Of a DNA stretch of 34,187 bases, positions 1 to 7,523 are shown piece by piece. Position numbers and translations under genes: made by a program. The stretch spans positions 1 through 34,187 of the forward strand of contig NZ_LDJO01000037.1 of the NCBI RefSeq assembly GCF_001431595.1. Reading direction: 5' to 3'. Within the stretch, counting starts at the first letter, position 1, and each line of letters begins with the position of its first letter. The notes beneath the pieces were generated by a model. The model searched no databases. It was not told the origin of the DNA and saw nothing but the letters and a program-made list of their open reading frames with translations. This DNA comes from Stenotrophomonas acidaminiphila. GTDB taxonomy: Bacteria > Pseudomonadota > Gammaproteobacteria > Xanthomonadales > Xanthomonadaceae.

Positions 1-42
1 ATCGCCCCCCGCCGCGGCGCTGGCGCCGCGGCGGGGGGCGAT
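1..42. repeat. perfect 20-bp inverted repeat at window edge
   Basis: Two perfectly complementary 20-base arms (1-20 and 23-42) are separated by only TG, so the RNA would form a very GC-rich hairpin of about 19 base pairs closed by CTGG. No T-run follows on the plus strand (TGTACC comes next). The minus-strand side lies outside the window. It could be the terminator of a gene to the left or a palindromic intergenic element. Confidence 0.6.
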
Positions 43-126
43 TGTACCGGGGTTGCCGCCGGGGGCGTAACGGCCAGGGCCGGCAGTTGGCATTCCGGCC
101 GGGAAACTGGGACACTTCCGCCCGCA

Positions 127-1032
127 ATGAAGACCGCACTGGGGATCGCTGGGGTATTGATCGTCGCGCTGACGGCTGTGCCGGCCAGTGCCGGTACCCT
201 GTACAAGTGTCTCGGTGCCGACGGCGTCTCCAATTACGTCAGCAAGCGCATTCGTGGCGCCAGCTGCAGCGTGGTCGGCAGCTACCGGCCGTCGTCCGCC
301 GCGCCGCGCCCGAGCGAGCGGCGGCCGACCACCGCGGTTGCCGCCACCGCCCCGGCTCCTGCCCCAGTTCCCGCCCCGGCGACGGCGGCAGCGGCGGCAG
401 CCAGTACCGCGCCGCCGCGTTCCACCCCCGGCCCCAGCCGCGCGCAACGGGTGGTCAGCGGGCAGGTCTATACCTACATGAAGGACGGCGTGCGCCACTA
501 CACCAGCGCCCGGCCGGCACAGGTCGCCAGCCTGGGCGAAGTGCGCACCATCCGCTACAGCTACATCGAGCGCTGCTACGCCTGTGGCGCCAACCCCGGG
601 GTGAACTTCGGCACGGTGCGGCTCAACACCCAGGCCTACAGCTCGGAGATCGCTGCCGCTGCGCGTGAGTTCGGGGTCGAGGAGGCCGTGGTGCGCGCGG
701 TGATCCATGCCGAGTCGGCATTCAATCCCACCGCCCTGAGCCGCGCCGGCGCGCAGGGGCTGATGCAGCTGATGCCGGCCACCGCGCGCCGCTTCGGCGT
801 GAGCGACGCCTACGACGCCAGCCAGAACATCCGCGGCGGGGTGCAGTACCTGTCGTGGCTGCTGCGCCGCTTCAACGGCGACCTGACGCTGGCCGCGGCC
901 GGATACAACGCAGGCGAGGGCGCCGTGGACCGGCATGGCGGGGTGCCCCCCTACAGCGAAACCCGGTACTACGTGAAGCGCGTTGCGCAGTTGGCCGACC
1001 GCTACCGTGGCGAGCTGGGCTCGCGCCAATGA
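127..1032 (+). CDS. secreted lytic transglycosylase (SLT family)
   Basis: This 301-residue protein is a predicted periplasmic murein lytic transglycosylase, which cleaves the MurNAc-GlcNAc bond of peptidoglycan with formation of 1,6-anhydroMurNAc. Residues 1-22 form a signal peptide ending in ASA. A DUF4124-like segment follows (GTLYKC, about 23-50), then a low-complexity Ala/Pro linker (about 60-105), a second short DUF4124-like strand pair (VYTYMKDGVRHYTS, 114-127), and a C-terminal SLT domain (about 170-290). The SLT domain has the catalytic Glu in HAESAFNP (E196), the GLMQLMP motif (211-217) and AAGYNAGEGAV (257-267). No strong ribosome binding site is seen before the ATG. The gene is monocistronic, with petABC about 170 bases downstream under its own promoter. 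The family assignment is secure; the physiological role (cell division, pilus or secretion assembly) is not shown. Confidence 0.9.
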   Translation: MKTALGIAGVLIVALTAVPASAGTLYKCLGADGVSNYVSKRIRGASCSVVGSYRPSSAAPRPSERRPTTAVAATAPAPAPVPAPATAAAAAASTAPPRSTPGPSRAQRVVSGQVYTYMKDGVRHYTSARPAQVASLGEVRTIRYSYIERCYACGANPGVNFGTVRLNTQAYSSEIAAAAREFGVEEAVVRAVIHAESAFNPTALSRAGAQGLMQLMPATARRFGVSDAYDASQNIRGGVQYLSWLLRRFNGDLTLAAAGYNAGEGAVDRHGGVPPYSETRYYVKRVAQLADRYRGELGSRQ

Positions 1033-1093
1033 GTACTTTTGCGCTTAATTCCGGGAGCACGTGACAAAAGTCATGCACTCGTGTTTCATCGCG

Positions 1094-1123
1094 TTGTGCG
1101 GCCGCTGAACGTTCAGCTAAACT
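1094..1123 (+). promoter_or_regulatory. putative sigma70 promoter of petABC
   Basis: A -35-like TTGTGC (1094-1099) and a -10-like TAAACT (1118-1123) are separated by 18 bases, about 80 bases upstream of the petA start. The spacer is almost filled by the palindrome GCTGAACGTTCAGC (1104-1117). The promoter call rests on consensus similarity only. Confidence 0.5.
1104..1117. promoter_or_regulatory. 14-bp perfect palindrome, candidate operator
   Basis: GCTGAACGTTCAGC is identical to its reverse complement and sits exactly between the proposed -35 and -10 elements of the pet promoter. A dimeric repressor bound here would block RNA polymerase. I do not recognise the regulator. It resembles no LexA or Fur box that I know for this family. 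Confidence 0.4.
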
Positions 1124-1204
1124 CGGGGGAGATTCGATTCTGAGCGGTCCGGTTCCACCGGGCGCAGGCAGCCGCAAGCCACCTAATCAATATCGGAGGG
1201 CCGG

Positions 1205-1825
1205 ATGGCCAACGATGGGGTAAACGATCCAGTAAATGCCGGACGCCGGCGCTTCCTGACAGCGACCACCGCCGTGGTCGGCGCAGTCGGGGCAGGTTTC
1301 GCAGCAGTTCCTTTCATCAAGTCATGGAATCCCAGTGCCAAGGCCCAGCTGGCCGGCGCACCGGTGAATGCCGACATCAGCGCGTTGCAGGAGGGGCAGC
1401 GCCTGGTGCTGGAGTGGCGAGGCCAGCCGATCTGGATCGTCAAGCGCTCCAAGGCGGTGCTCGACGCGCTGCCGACGCTTGATGGCCGCCTGCGCGACCC
1501 CAAGTCCGAGAACCTGGACCAGCAGCCGGACTACGTGCGCAAGGCCAGTCCGGAGCTGCGCTCGATCAAGCCGGAAATCTCGGTGCTGGTCGGCCTGTGC
1601 ACCCACCTGGGCTGCTCGCCGGAGATGGCCGCCGAAATCAAGCCCGAGCCGTATGACCCGGAATGGAAGGGCGGCTACTTCTGCCCCTGCCACAAGTCGC
1701 GCTTCGACATGGCCGGACGCGTGTTCCAGGGCGTGCCGGCACCGACCAACCTGGTCGTGCCACCACATCACTACGCCGACGACAACACCATCGTCATCGG
1801 TGTCGATCCCAAGGGGGCGGCGTAA
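1205..1825 (+). CDS. petA: ubiquinol-cytochrome c reductase iron-sulfur subunit (Rieske)
   Basis: The Rieske [2Fe-2S] subunit of the cytochrome bc1 complex takes the first electron from ubiquinol and passes it to cytochrome c1 at the periplasmic face of the inner membrane. The protein has 206 residues. An N-terminal twin-arginine motif (RRRFLTATT, from residue 14) leads into a hydrophobic anchor (about 21-40), as expected for Tat-dependent insertion. Cluster ligands are visible in CTHLGC (C132, H134, C137) and CPCH (C160, C162, H163); C137 and C162 would form the disulfide. The ATG is preceded by GGAGGG at 1195-1200. The stop codon is two bases from the petB start, so the pet genes form one operon. 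Confidence 0.97.
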   Translation: MANDGVNDPVNAGRRRFLTATTAVVGAVGAGFAAVPFIKSWNPSAKAQLAGAPVNADISALQEGQRLVLEWRGQPIWIVKRSKAVLDALPTLDGRLRDPKSENLDQQPDYVRKASPELRSIKPEISVLVGLCTHLGCSPEMAAEIKPEPYDPEWKGGYFCPCHKSRFDMAGRVFQGVPAPTNLVVPPHHYADDNTIVIGVDPKGAA

Positions 1826-1827
1826 TC

Positions 1828-3090
1828 ATGGCTGACAACATCCTCGTTCGCGCCGCCAACGGCGTGATGGGCTGGGTCAACGACCGCGCCCCGGCGCTGA
1901 TGCCGATGTACCGGAAGCACATGTCCGAGTACTACGCGCCGAAGAACTTCAACATCTGGTACATCTTCGGCGTGCTGTCGATGGTGGTGCTGGTCAACCA
2001 GATCGTCACCGGCATCTTCCTCACCATGCATTACAAGACCAGCGCGGCGGAAGCCTTCGCCTCGGTCGAGTACATCATGCGCGACGTGGAGTGGGGCTGG
2101 CTGATCCGCTACATGCACAGCACCGGCGCCTCGCTGTTCTTCATCGTCGTGTACCTGCACATGTTCCGCGGCCTGATGTACGGCTCCTACAAGAAGCCGC
2201 GCGAGCTGGTGTGGATCCTGGGCATGCTGATCTACCTGGCGCTGATGGCCGAAGCCTTCATGGGCTACGTGCTGCCGTGGGGCCAGATGTCGTTCTGGGG
2301 CGCGAAGGTCATCATCTCGCTGTTCGGCGCCATCCCGGTGATCGGCAACGGCCTGACCGAGTGGATCATGGGCGACTACCTGCCGTCCGACGCCACCTTG
2401 AACCGCTTCTTCGCCCTGCACGTCATCGCGGTGCCGCTGGTGCTGCTGCTGCTGGTGGTGCTGCACCTGGGCGCGCTGCACGAGGTGGGCTCCAACAACC
2501 CCGACGGCGTGGAGATCAAGAAGGGGCCGAAGGGCAACCGCTGGTCGCCGACCGCCCCGGCTGACGGCGTGCCGTTCCACCCGTACTACACGGTGAAGGA
2601 CACCTTCTACGTGTTCGCGATGATGGTCATCGCCGCCTTCATCATCTTCTTCGCCCCGGCATTCGGCGGCTGGTTCCTCGAGCACGACAACTTCACCGAG
2701 GCCAACAGCCTGGTGACCCCGGCGCACATCAAGCCGGTGTGGTACTACACGCCTTACTACGCGATGCTGCGGGTGATCCCGCACAAGCTCAGCGGCGTGC
2801 TGGTGATGTTCGGCGCCATCGCGATCCTGTTCCTGGTGCCGTGGCTGGACCGCGCCAAGGTCAAGTCCTACCGCTACCGCGGCCTGCTGTCCAAGCTGCT
2901 GCTGTTCGGCTTCGCGATCAGCTTCGTGTGGCTGGGCAAGATCGGCGCGGGCCCGGGTACCGACCCGGTGGAGACCATCATCGGCCGCTTCCTGACCGCG
3001 TATTACTTCCTCTTCTTCCTGACCATGCCAGTGTGGACCAAGCTGGACAAGACCAAGCCGGTGCCGGAGCGGGTGACGACGCATGACTAA
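1828..3090 (+). CDS. petB: cytochrome b subunit of the bc1 complex
   Basis: This 420-residue membrane subunit carries haems bL and bH and the quinol oxidation and reduction sites. The ATG at 1828 follows AAGGGGGCGG and the petA stop; an in-frame extension upstream lies inside petA and is not used. Haem ligands are H97 and H111 in helix B (RYMHST, YLHMF), H198 (FFALHV) and H213 (VLHLGAL) in helix D. The helix D pair is therefore 15 residues apart, against 14 in helix B. The Qo-site motif is PVWY (in KPVWYYTPYY) rather than the mitochondrial PEWY; from memory this form occurs in other beta- and gammaproteobacteria. About eight hydrophobic helices are visible. The last eight bases overlap petC. 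Confidence 0.97.
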   Translation: MADNILVRAANGVMGWVNDRAPALMPMYRKHMSEYYAPKNFNIWYIFGVLSMVVLVNQIVTGIFLTMHYKTSAAEAFASVEYIMRDVEWGWLIRYMHSTGASLFFIVVYLHMFRGLMYGSYKKPRELVWILGMLIYLALMAEAFMGYVLPWGQMSFWGAKVIISLFGAIPVIGNGLTEWIMGDYLPSDATLNRFFALHVIAVPLVLLLLVVLHLGALHEVGSNNPDGVEIKKGPKGNRWSPTAPADGVPFHPYYTVKDTFYVFAMMVIAAFIIFFAPAFGGWFLEHDNFTEANSLVTPAHIKPVWYYTPYYAMLRVIPHKLSGVLVMFGAIAILFLVPWLDRAKVKSYRYRGLLSKLLLFGFAISFVWLGKIGAGPGTDPVETIIGRFLTAYYFLFFLTMPVWTKLDKTKPVPERVTTHD

Positions 3091-3826
3091 GAAATGGATT
3101 GCCTTGCTGGCAACGGCCGCTGCCGCGCTCCTGTTCTCGGCCACCACCTTCGCCGCTACCGAAGGAGCGCTGCAGCAGGCCGGCAACGACCTGTCCGACC
3201 AGGCATCGCTGCAGCGCGGTGCCCAGGCCTACATGAACTACTGCTCGGGCTGCCATTCGCTGAAGTACCTGCGCTACTCGCGCATGGCATCCGACCTCGG
3301 CCTCACCGAGCAGCAGGTGATGGACAACCTGAATTTCACCGGCGCCAAGTTCGGCGAGCAGATCCACGTCGCCATGACCAAGGAGCAGGGTGAAAAGTGG
3401 TTCGGCAAGATGCCGCCGGACCTGAGCCTGATCGCGCGCGTGCGCCAGAGCGACTGGGTCTACACCTACCTCAAGTCGTTCTACCTGGACGAGTCGCGGC
3501 CGCTGGGCTGGAACAACAAGCTGTTCCCGAACGCCTCCATGCCCAATCCGCTGTGGGAGCTGCAGGGCCTGCAGCACGCCGAGTTCGGCGAGCCCGACGC
3601 CGCCGGCGAGCGGCATCCGGAGCGGCTGGTGGTCACCAGCCCGGGCCGGGTGACGCCGCAGGAATACGACCAGACCGTCCGCGACATCACCAACTTCCTC
3701 GAGTACGCCGGCGAGCCGGCCGCGCTCAAGCGCCAGAGCCTGGGCGTGTGGGTGATACTGTTCCTGGCGCTGCTCTCCTTCCTGGCTTACCTGCTCAAGA
3801 ACGAGTACTGGACGGACGTGCATTGA
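3083..3826 (+). CDS. petC: cytochrome c1 subunit of the bc1 complex
   Basis: Cytochrome c1 accepts electrons from the Rieske protein and reduces soluble cytochrome c. The 247-residue product starts with a signal sequence (about 1-24, ending TTFA). It binds haem c through CSGCH (C54, C57, H58), and M153 in ASMPNPLW is the likely axial ligand. It is anchored by a C-terminal helix (VWVILFLALLSFLAYLL) just before the end. The start codon overlaps the petB reading frame by eight bases, which suggests translational coupling. It is the last gene of petABC; a GC hairpin lies about 90 bases downstream. Confidence 0.96.
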   Translation: MTKKWIALLATAAAALLFSATTFAATEGALQQAGNDLSDQASLQRGAQAYMNYCSGCHSLKYLRYSRMASDLGLTEQQVMDNLNFTGAKFGEQIHVAMTKEQGEKWFGKMPPDLSLIARVRQSDWVYTYLKSFYLDESRPLGWNNKLFPNASMPNPLWELQGLQHAEFGEPDAAGERHPERLVVTSPGRVTPQEYDQTVRDITNFLEYAGEPAALKRQSLGVWVILFLALLSFLAYLLKNEYWTDVH

Positions 3827-3915
3827 CGCGAGGGTGGGTCGCCGGGCCGCTGGGGGAAGTTGCCCGGCACTTGGCATCGGCAGCGGCTGACTGCACACTC
3901 AGGGAAGGTGGCGGA

Positions 3916-3936
3916 CCGCGGGCGCTGGGCCCGCGG
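3916..3936. other. GC hairpin between petC and sspA
   Basis: CCGCGGGC (3916-3923) pairs with GCCCGCGG (3929-3936) around a five-base loop. There is no T-run, so it may slow or end pet transcription, or only stabilise an RNA end. Confidence 0.35.
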
Positions 3937-3977
3937 CGCCGTAAGGCTGGCGGATTCCGGCCCTTGGAGAGCCCTTG

Positions 3978-4613
3978 ATGGCGGCGAGTGTGCGCATGCG
4001 AAATATCCTGACGTTGTTCTCGGCCAATGACGATGTCCTGTGCCACCGGGTGCGGCTGGTGCTGGCGGCGAAGGGTGTCACCTACGATCTGGTGCCGGTC
4101 GATCCGCAGAACCCGCCGGAAGACCTCATCGACCTCAACCCCTACCACTCGGTACCGACCCTGGTCGAGCGCGAGCTGGTGCTGTATGCGGCCTCCGTGG
4201 TCAGCGAATACCTGGACGAGCGCTACCCGCATCCGCCGCTGATGCCGGTGGACCCGTTGTCGCGGGCGCGCCTGCGCCTGGCGATGCTGCGCATCGAGCA
4301 TGACTGGGTGCCGCAGGTGCAGGCGATCCAGCTGGGCAACAAGACCCAGGCCGAGGCGGCCCGCAAGCGCCTGAAGGAACTGGTGGCGCAGTCGGTGCCA
4401 CTGTTCAAGGCGTCCAAGTTCTTCCTCAACCCGGAAATGAGCCTGGCCGACTGCGCCATGGCGCCGATCGTCTGGCGACTCGAGTCACTCGGCATCCCGC
4501 TGCCCAAGGATGGCAAGGCGATCGAGGATTACGGCAACCGCATCTTCCGCAACCCGGGCTTCATCCGCAGTCTCACCGAGCAGGAAAAGAAGCTGCGCGA
4601 CCTGCCGGTCTGA
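3978..4613 (+). CDS. sspA: stringent starvation protein A (GST-fold)
   Basis: SspA is an RNA polymerase-associated protein with a glutathione-S-transferase fold but no GST activity. In E. coli it binds sigma70-holoenzyme and changes promoter use under starvation and acid stress. The 211-residue product shows the thioredoxin-like N-terminal half (LTLFSANDDVLCHRVRL, KGVTYDLVPVD, NPYHSVPTLV) and the all-helical C-terminal half. I chose ATG 3978 because GGAGAG at 3966-3971 is well spaced; the TTG immediately before it is unlikely. A later in-frame ATG (MRNILTLF) is possible but has no comparable site. It is followed by sspB, the usual partner, although a hairpin separates them. Confidence 0.95.
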   Translation: MAASVRMRNILTLFSANDDVLCHRVRLVLAAKGVTYDLVPVDPQNPPEDLIDLNPYHSVPTLVERELVLYAASVVSEYLDERYPHPPLMPVDPLSRARLRLAMLRIEHDWVPQVQAIQLGNKTQAEAARKRLKELVAQSVPLFKASKFFLNPEMSLADCAMAPIVWRLESLGIPLPKDGKAIEDYGNRIFRNPGFIRSLTEQEKKLRDLPV

Positions 4614-4639
4614 CGCATCTGCTGTATGCAGACTTATCG

Positions 4640-4661
4640 ATCACCGCCCATTGGCGGTGAT
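4640..4661. other. hairpin between sspA and sspB
   Basis: ATCACCGCC (4640-4648) and GGCGGTGAT (4653-4661) form a perfect 9-bp stem with a CATT loop. GGTGTTCG follows, so there is no U-tract. A -10-like TACACT (4678-4683) lies just before the sspB start. The arrangement could lower read-through from sspA into sspB or protect the sspA mRNA end. Confidence 0.45.
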
Positions 4662-4689
4662 GGTGTTCGATGCCGCGTACACTTGTCAC

Positions 4690-5127
4690 ATGAGTGAAGA
4701 ATCTTTCCGCATGAGCAGCCATCGTCCCTACCTGTTGAGGGCGCTGGTGGAGTGGATCAACGACAACGGCATGACCCCGCACATCATGGTCGACGCCGGC
4801 GTGCCGGGCGTGCAGGTGCCGGCCAGCGCGGTCAAGGACGAGCGGGTCGTGCTCAACATCGCCGAGCGCGCGGTGATGCGGCTGCACATCGACAACGATG
4901 CGGTGAGTTTCACCGCGCGCTTCTCCGGTGTCAGCTTCCCGGTGAACGTGCCGATCGCCGCGGTGCTGGCGGTCTATGCCCGCGAAACCGGGCAGGGCAT
5001 GGCATTGCCCGACGACATCCCGGGCACCGATGGTCCGGAGCCGCATGACGACGATACGCCGCCGCCCACGCCGCCGGATCCACCGCAACCCTCGGGCAAG
5101 CGCCCGTTCCTGCGGGTCGTGAAGTAG
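4690..5127 (+). CDS. sspB: ClpXP protease specificity-enhancing factor SspB
   Basis: SspB delivers ssrA-tagged polypeptides, made when ribosomes are rescued, to the ClpXP protease. The 145-residue product has the conserved substrate-binding domain (RPYLLRALVEW, VPGVQVP, VVLNIAERAV, FSARFSGV-like strands, AVLAVYARETG). An acidic and Pro-rich flexible linker follows (DDDTPPPTPPDPP), and the protein ends in the ClpX-binding tail FLRVVK, close to the E. coli LRVVK ending. The start is uncertain. ATG 4690 gives an N-terminus similar in length to E. coli SspB, while ATG 4711 (MSSHRPYLL) is preceded by a GAAGAA-like site. It ends at a terminator shared with the opposite strand. Confidence 0.93.
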   Translation: MSEESFRMSSHRPYLLRALVEWINDNGMTPHIMVDAGVPGVQVPASAVKDERVVLNIAERAVMRLHIDNDAVSFTARFSGVSFPVNVPIAAVLAVYARETGQGMALPDDIPGTDGPEPHDDDTPPPTPPDPPQPSGKRPFLRVVK

Positions 5128-5132
5128 GCAAC

Positions 5133-5160
5133 ACCGCCGCCGCGAGGCGGCGGTTTCGTT
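5133..5160. terminator. terminator after sspB
   Basis: ACCGCCGCC (5133-5141) pairs with GGCGGCGGT (5146-5154) around a GCGA tetraloop and is followed by TTCGTTT. It begins six bases after the sspB stop, between convergent genes, and could also serve the minus-strand DUF3301 gene. Confidence 0.75.
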
Positions 5161-5198
5161 TGCGCGCGTGCGTGCGACCAGGGCGCGGCGGCCGCCGC

Positions 5199-5549
5199 TC
5201 AGATGTCTTCGGCTTCCTCGGTGCGTGGCTGCAGCGTGCTCACCCGCGCCGTTGCCGGTCCGACGAAGGACACCAGTTGCCTGCCGCGCAACACCATGCG
5301 CCCGCTGTGGCGCTCGACGCCGTCGTAGGAATAATCGAAACGGAAGCTGCGCTCGAAGCCCAGCCAGCCGCTGGGCAGGCGGCACAGGCGCAGGCCGGTC
5401 GCGTGCACGCTCTGGTCCAGCCATTGCACGTCCGCGGCCTGGCAGGCATTGCGGCCCAGTTCGGTCGCGCGCTCGGCCGCGGCCCGGGACGCATCCCAGA
5501 AGGCATAGCCGATGGCGCCGACGATCATCAGAATCAACAAGGTAGGCAT
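5199..5549 (-). CDS. DUF3301 family single-pass membrane protein
   Basis: This 116-residue protein of unknown function matches what I know of the DUF3301 family. An N-terminal hydrophobic helix (PTLLILMIVGAIGYAFW, about 2-18) is followed by a short soluble domain with the typical ACQAADVQWLDQSV segment, then RSFRFDYSYDGVERHSGRMVLRG. The family occurs widely in gammaproteobacteria without an assigned role. The gene converges on sspB and lies about 110 bases from the DUF2272 gene on the same strand. The start site has only weak Shine-Dalgarno similarity. Confidence 0.8.
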   Translation of the reverse strand: MPTLLILMIVGAIGYAFWDASRAAAERATELGRNACQAADVQWLDQSVHATGLRLCRLPSGWLGFERSFRFDYSYDGVERHSGRMVLRGRQLVSFVGPATARVSTLQPRTEEAEDI

Positions 5550-5658
5550 GGCGCCACTTTAGGCGGGCGCGCGCAAAAGCGGAACCACGCCGGTGCGGTG
5601 GCGGGTGCGTGCGCATCGGCGGCGAGGCGGCCAGGGATCGGGCGTCCTGCCGCGCTGC

Positions 5659-6588
5659 CTACCGCGGTGTCCCAGTCGTGCCCGGTGGCGGCTGTGCCGG
5701 CGGCGCTTCGACCAGCTTCAGCAGCGCAGCCCAGTCCTGCCGGTTGAAATCGCACGTCTCTTCGCGGCCCGGCGAGCAGGCCGCTTCCAGCGCTGCCGGC
5801 GGTGCATCGGCCTGCGACGGCATGACCAGGCGGCCGGTACGGTCCAGTGGCAGCTTGCGCATGACCACCGTGTTGGCGACGTTGCCGCCGATCAGGTACA
5901 GGGTCTGGTCGCCGCCGGCATTGGCGGCCACGACCACTTCGCAGTGCGACTTCCAGCGGTCGGCGCCGCCATTGTCCAGGGCCTGGGCCAGGCCGCTGTA
6001 GCTGAGTGGCCGGCTGCGCTCGCGCAGGAAGCACAGCAGGTCGCCGGGTGCCGGCTTTTCCAGTGCCGGGTCGGTGAGCCGGTACGGCCCGCCGTCGCCC
6101 CCGGTGCGGCGGGCGGCACGGATGTAGTCGATATGCCGTGGCGAACGGGCGAAGCCCGGTACCGCGGCGCGTGCCATGACCCAGGAAACGAAGGCGGCCG
6201 ACCACGGGTTGTCGACCAGGAAGGCGCGGCAGTCGTTGTCGGTCGTGCGTTCGCCGGGCATGGCCATGCAGCTGCGGGCGCCGGGCAGGGCACCCATCGG
6301 CGACAGCGTGCCGCTCTCGCGCCAATAGCCGGCCACCCGCTGCCAGGCGATCAGGCCATCGTCGGCCAGGCTGCCGCTCTCGGCCTCGGTGACGGCGAGG
6401 CTGGCGATGCGGCCATCGCGGTCGATGAAGGGCCGGTACCAGAGGCGGTGTTCGCCGCAGGCGGCGCGGACGATGGCCTTGGCGATCTCGCCCACGCCAT
6501 AGCGCGGGGGAATGTCGCAGACCTCCACGGCCATGGCCGGCAGGGCAGGCAGCGACAGCGCACAGCAGAGCAGGAAGCGGTGGACCAC
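5659..6588 (-). CDS. secreted DUF2272 protein, CHAP/NlpC-like fold with Ser in place of Cys
   Basis: This predicted exported protein has 309 residues if the GTG at 6588 is used. That start has AAGGGAA six bases upstream and places a clean signal peptide (VHRFLLCCALSLPALPAMA) at the N-terminus; an ATG at 6612 is the alternative. The core resembles DUF2272, a relative of CHAP/NlpC-P60 cysteine amidases: NPWSAAFVSWVM (128-138), PGDLLCFLRE (181-190), SHCEVVV (214-220) and IGGNVANTVV. In amidases of this type the first motif normally reads PWCAAFV. Here S130 occupies the nucleophile position, while the His (H215) is kept. The neighbouring nadC and Trm112-like genes do not suggest a role. Confidence 0.75.
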   Translation of the reverse strand: MVHRFLLCCALSLPALPAMAVEVCDIPPRYGVGEIAKAIVRAACGEHRLWYRPFIDRDGRIASLAVTEAESGSLADDGLIAWQRVAGYWRESGTLSPMGALPGARSCMAMPGERTTDNDCRAFLVDNPWSAAFVSWVMARAAVPGFARSPRHIDYIRAARRTGGDGGPYRLTDPALEKPAPGDLLCFLRERSRPLSYSGLAQALDNGGADRWKSHCEVVVAANAGGDQTLYLIGGNVANTVVMRKLPLDRTGRLVMPSQADAPPAALEAACSPGREETCDFNRQDWAALLKLVEAPPAQPPPGTTGTPR

Positions 6589-6650
6589 GGCAGGTTCCCT
6601 TCGGGCGTGCATGCGAGCCTCGCAGAGCCGGCCGTGGCCGTGTCGTGAAA

Positions 6651-7523
6651 TCAGCGGGGCGGCGGACCCAGCTTCAGCGACAGGTCGATCGCCTGCACGT
6701 GCTTGGTCAGCCCGCCGATGGAAATGCAGTCCACCCCGTCCTCGGCAATCGCGCGCAGCCCGTCCAGGCCGACGCTGCCGGAGACTTCCAGCGGAATGCG
6801 CCGGCCGTGCGACTGGCGTGCGGCGATGCGGACCGCGTCGCGACGCATGGCCGGGGTGAAGTCGTCGATCAGGATGCGGTCGCAGCCGGCGGCAAGGGCT
6901 TCTTCCAGCTGCGCCAGGTCCTCGACCTCGACCACCAGCGGCAGCGCCGGCTGGCACGTGCGCGCGGCGCGTACCGCGGCGGTCAGCGAGCCGGCGGCGC
7001 GGATGTGGTTTTCCTTGAGCATGACCATGTCGTACAGGCCGAGGCGGTGGTTCTCGCCGCCGCCGCAGCGCACAGCGTACTTCTGCGCCAGGCGCAGGCC
7101 GGGCAGGGTCTTGCGGGTATCGAGGATGCGCGCCCCGGTACCGGCCACGGCCGCGACGTACCGCGCGGTGGTGGTGGCGGTGGCCGACAGCGTCTGCATG
7201 AAGTTCAGCGAGGTGCGCTCGGCGCTGACCAGGGCGCGGCTGCGGCCCTGCAGGGTGGCCAGCACGGTGCCGGCGGCGACGTGCTCGCCCTCCCGCACCC
7301 GCCAGTCGATCCTGACCTGCGGATCGAGCGCGCGGTGGGTGGCGTCGAACCAGGGGCGGCCGGCGACCACCGCGTCCTGCTTGCACAGCAGATAGGCGCT
7401 GTCGGCGGTGTCGGGCAGCAGTGCGGCGGTGACGTCACCGCTGCCGATGTCCTCGGCCAGGGCACGGGCGACGTCGGCCTCGATCTGCTCCAGCGGCGGG
7501 GCGGCCGGCGGCTGCGGCACCAT
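6651..7523 (-). CDS. nadC: nicotinate-nucleotide pyrophosphorylase (quinolinate phosphoribosyltransferase)
   Basis: NadC converts quinolinate and PRPP to nicotinate mononucleotide, CO2 and PPi in de novo NAD synthesis. The 290-residue product shows EDIGSGDVTA near the N-terminus, the PRPP/quinolinate-binding stretch SAERTSLNFMQTLS, TRKTLPGLRLAQKYAV, GGGENHRLGLYDMVMLKENH, and the C-terminal barrel strands VEVEDLAQ, LIDDFTPAMR, LEVSGSVGLDGLRAIAEDGV and ISIGGLTKH. The ATG at 7523 shares its A with the TGA of the upstream Trm112-like gene (TGATG), implying coupled translation. A GTG one codon earlier is also in frame. nadA and nadB are not in the window. Confidence 0.96.
   Translation of the reverse strand: MVPQPPAAPPLEQIEADVARALAEDIGSGDVTAALLPDTADSAYLLCKQDAVVAGRPWFDATHRALDPQVRIDWRVREGEHVAAGTVLATLQGRSRALVSAERTSLNFMQTLSATATTTARYVAAVAGTGARILDTRKTLPGLRLAQKYAVRCGGGENHRLGLYDMVMLKENHIRAAGSLTAAVRAARTCQPALPLVVEVEDLAQLEEALAAGCDRILIDDFTPAMRRDAVRIAARQSHGRRIPLEVSGSVGLDGLRAIAEDGVDCISIGGLTKHVQAIDLSLKLGPPPR

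Noticed and set aside
1663..1827. In-frame N-terminal extension of petB into petA.
   Set aside because: The extension is a shadow of petA. ATG 1828 has a ribosome binding site and matches the family N-terminus. Similar extensions of ppnN, pilY1, uvrB and thrS were rejected for the same reason.
6613..7386. A long frame joining the DUF2272 protein to upstream sequence.
   Set aside because: The upstream part is an out-of-frame reading of nadC; the signal peptide and ribosome binding site place the start at 6588.
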